A stretch of DNA of 64,000 nucleotides from Gammaproteobacteria bacterium 39-13 (GTDB taxonomy: Bacteria > Pseudomonadota > Gammaproteobacteria > Berkiellales > Berkiellaceae). The stretch lies in contig MKTN01000071.1 in NCBI GenBank assembly GCA_001898235.1, positions 39,907-103,906 of the forward strand. Direction: 5' to 3'. The notes beneath the pieces are model-generated. The model searched no databases. It had not been told where the DNA came from and saw only the letters and a program-made list of their open reading frames with translations. Both the position numbers and the translations under genes were made by a program. Shown one piece after another: positions 62,022 through 64,000 of this stretch (its first letter is position 1; every line of letters starts with the position of its first letter).

Positions 62022-63113
62022 ATGCATAATATCACCCGCTTATATTACGAACGCTGTCTAAAATTGGGGCTTTCACCTATAGCGCATGATCTGGTCATGG
62101 ATGGATTTAGCGTACAATTAGGCAAGCATTTCTATCATTTTAGAGGTGGATTTACCCCCTTCAATGATATCGCTAGCACTTCTATTGGAATGAACAAATT
62201 CAGTACGAATAAACTTTTAGCAGAAGCTGGTATTCCTGTTCCCAACGCTATTGCCATCACGCAAGGAGATTATAAAAGTAACAATTATGATTTAGCTGAA
62301 ATAAAATTTCCTGTTGTGGTAAAACCGACTTGGCACAGTGCTTGTGGACATTTTGTCGTTTGCAACATTAAGGATAAAGAAACTTTAGTGGCATATATTG
62401 AAAAAAATATCAAACATCAAAAATGTCTTAGTATAGAAGAGTTTCAAAAGGGGTTACGCTCTTATCGAGTTTTAGTATTTTACAATAAAGTTATTGGTGT
62501 CGTAGAAAGGATCCCTGCACACGTTGTGGGAGATGGTGAAAGTACCATTAGAAAACTGATAAAAGAACAAAATATTATCCGTAAACAGTTAAAAAAAACC
62601 ATTCCTACAGGCCCAATTCAAATTGGCGAAGAAACCAAAATACTTTTTGCCGAAAAAGGCATTACCTTAGATTATATTCCATCCAAAGACGAAACCGTTC
62701 CACTTCGATATATTTGTAACTCAACCTATGGTGGCACATTTACTTCGCTTAAAACTGACATTATTTGCAAAGAAAATGCGAAACTTGCTATTCGAAGTGC
62801 GCGGGCACTCAATCTTAATTTAGTGGGATTTGATGTGCTTTGTGAAGATATTAGCAAGCCCATTGCAGAGTCAAGAGGTTTTTTTATTGAAGCCAACACC
62901 GATCCTGACATTACCATTCACGAAAAAAGTATCAACGGGATTCCAAACCCTGTGTCAAAGATAATCATTGGAAAACTCATTCAACAACATCCCTTTTTGT
63001 ATATAGCAAAATATTTTAGCAATCATCCCTATCTCAGCTTATTTTCAAAAACATCAGCTGCCATTGCACTTTTTTTAGCTTTTCTTTGGGGGTTACACTT
63101 ATATGCTCAATAA
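62022..63113 (+). CDS. ATP-grasp ligase-like protein with C-terminal membrane helix
   Basis: A 363-residue protein similar to the ATP-grasp domain of cyanophycin synthetase and the GshAB glutathione synthetase half. Visible features are FSTNKLLAEAGIPVPNAI, the ATP-binding strand FPVVVKPTWHS, SYRVLVFYNKVIGVVER and RIPAHVVGDGEST, and the metal-binding FFIEANTDPDITIH. It ends in one hydrophobic helix (about 340-360). So it probably forms an amide or peptide bond using ATP, on the cytoplasmic face of the membrane. The next gene, a decarboxylase, overlaps or follows closely. The substrate is unknown. Confidence 0.82.
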   Translation: MHNITRLYYERCLKLGLSPIAHDLVMDGFSVQLGKHFYHFRGGFTPFNDIASTSIGMNKFSTNKLLAEAGIPVPNAIAITQGDYKSNNYDLAEIKFPVVVKPTWHSACGHFVVCNIKDKETLVAYIEKNIKHQKCLSIEEFQKGLRSYRVLVFYNKVIGVVERIPAHVVGDGESTIRKLIKEQNIIRKQLKKTIPTGPIQIGEETKILFAEKGITLDYIPSKDETVPLRYICNSTYGGTFTSLKTDIICKENAKLAIRSARALNLNLVGFDVLCEDISKPIAESRGFFIEANTDPDITIHEKSINGIPNPVSKIIIGKLIQQHPFLYIAKYFSNHPYLSLFSKTSAAIALFLAFLWGLHLYAQ

Positions 63114-63132
63114 GAGTTCGATTGAGGGCGAA

Positions 63133-64000
63133 ATGAATTCCATACTGTTAGATGCACGTAACATCAAAATGAGAGCTTTAAAGAATCTAGGCACATTTTC
63201 AACGACTTGCATGATAAAACAAGCAGAAGAAATTTTTAAAAATTATGCCAGCATGAACGCGGTAGACAGCTGCGCCTATCCCGAACTTGAACAATTGGTA
63301 GAAAAATGCGGGAAATTTTTACTAAAACTATTCCAAGCGCCAGATCCAAAACAATATAGTTTCTTTCCCACCTCTGGTTCATCAGAAGCCATATTTTTAT
63401 CATTACTATTAATGAAACATCATTGGCTCAGCAAGCGTAAATCCGAAGGAAAACCTAATTTCATTATAGGACCAACGAGTCATGTCGCATTTTTTTCTGC
63501 GGCCAAATCACTCGATATAGATATTAGAATTTTACCATTTCATCAGAATAGTTTTATTTATGATGAAACAAAAATATACAACATCATTGACACCAATACA
63601 ATTGGGCTTTGCTGTACCTTAGGAGCGACTTCAACATTAGTCATGGATAATGTTGAAAACATTAATAAAGTCCTCAGCGAATATTATCAATCAGCAGGAC
63701 ATTTTATCCCTATCCATGTTGATGCAGCAAGCGGTGGATTTATTGCACCTTTTTATTATCCGCATCTTAACTGGAATTTTAGTTTAACCCATGTTAAAGC
63801 CATTAATGTTTCTAGCCATAAATTTGGTTTAGTGTATCCAAGTCTAGGCTGGTTATTCATGGATAACGCCTATTGCTTAAGTGAACTTGCCCATGAAAGT
63901 AGTTATTTAGGGAAAACCTTTAAGCGCTTCCCCTTACAATTTTCACATTCAGCAGCACAAATTGCCGCACAATACTATAATATTGAGCACTTAGGAGAAA
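63133..64000 (+). CDS. Glutamate-decarboxylase-like PLP enzyme, 5' part
   Basis: A group II PLP-dependent decarboxylase, cut by the window end after about 289 codons. Motifs match glutamate decarboxylases closely: FFPTSGSSEAIFLSLLLMKH (PLP phosphate region), HVDAASGGFIAPF (PLP ring-stacking and Asp) and NVSSHKFGLVYPSLGW with the Schiff-base lysine. ATG 63133 has GAGGG upstream; an in-frame ATG at 63103 would overlap the ATP-grasp gene by 11 bases. Glutamate is the likely but unproven substrate. The pairing with an ATP-grasp ligase suggests a small amide product. Confidence 0.88.
   Translation, partial: MNSILLDARNIKMRALKNLGTFSTTCMIKQAEEIFKNYASMNAVDSCAYPELEQLVEKCGKFLLKLFQAPDPKQYSFFPTSGSSEAIFLSLLLMKHHWLSKRKSEGKPNFIIGPTSHVAFFSAAKSLDIDIRILPFHQNSFIYDETKIYNIIDTNTIGLCCTLGATSTLVMDNVENINKVLSEYYQSAGHFIPIHVDAASGGFIAPFYYPHLNWNFSLTHVKAINVSSHKFGLVYPSLGWLFMDNAYCLSELAHESSYLGKTFKRFPLQFSHSAAQIAAQYYNIEHLGE

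Noticed and set aside
1..64000. CRISPR array or rRNA/tRNA genes
   Set aside because: No regularly spaced direct repeats and no rRNA or cloverleaf-forming segments were found by reading.

Overview
The window looks like a chromosomal segment of a low-GC gammaproteobacterium of the order Legionellales (Legionella/Coxiella/Berkiella-like). The evidence is a set of Dot/Icm type IVB secretion genes (icmV, icmW, icmX and two dotA-type genes) together with a gammaproteobacterial envelope and translation gene cluster. The genus cannot be fixed from the sequence alone.

Layout. (1) Positions 1-1198, minus strand: accA followed by the start of tilS. (2) Positions 1199-25052: about 24 kb of accessory genes lying between accA and dnaE, which are neighbours in E. 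coli. This block holds a bufferin-type RiPP locus (bufA-like precursor, MNIO enzyme, partner protein), a fatty-acid desaturase, several hypothetical genes, a BrnQ-type transporter, a glycosyltransferase-like gene, an eukaryotic-like kinase, an ABC exporter, a YegD-like Hsp70, an AbiE-type toxin-antitoxin pair with a DUF3800 gene, a broken integrase, an mrr remnant, a large two-nuclease DUF2779 protein, an HTH regulator fused to a decayed DUF302 gene, and an RND efflux pair. (3) Positions 25053-43905, minus strand: the conserved cluster, read in transcription order rpsB, tsf, pyrH, frr, uppS, cdsA, dxr, rseP, an RRM protein, bamA, skp, lpxD, fabZ, lpxA, lpxB, rnhB, dnaE. It supplies ribosome and translation factors, isoprenoid and phospholipid precursors, lipid A, outer-membrane assembly and the replicative polymerase. 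(4) Positions 44336-47745, plus strand: map and glnD, divergent from rpsB. (5) Positions 47746-61890: a Dot/Icm island, with REP-like palindromes, three unexplained plus-strand genes, an ankyrin-repeat protein, a BCCT transporter, icmX, a small periplasmic protein and icmW on the minus strand, then icmV and two tandem dotA-type genes on the plus strand. The second dotA is frameshifted. (6) Positions 62022-64000: an ATP-grasp ligase-like gene overlapping or directly followed by a glutamate-decarboxylase-like gene cut by the window end.

Several non-coding patterns recur. A dispersed repeat of about 190-215 bp has three copies, between bufA and bufB, upstream of bamA, and between tsf and rpsB, with shorter related pieces near icmX and rpsB. 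The accessory block also carries many gene remnants (integrase, mrr, DUF302, universal stress protein), which shows repeated gain and loss at this site.
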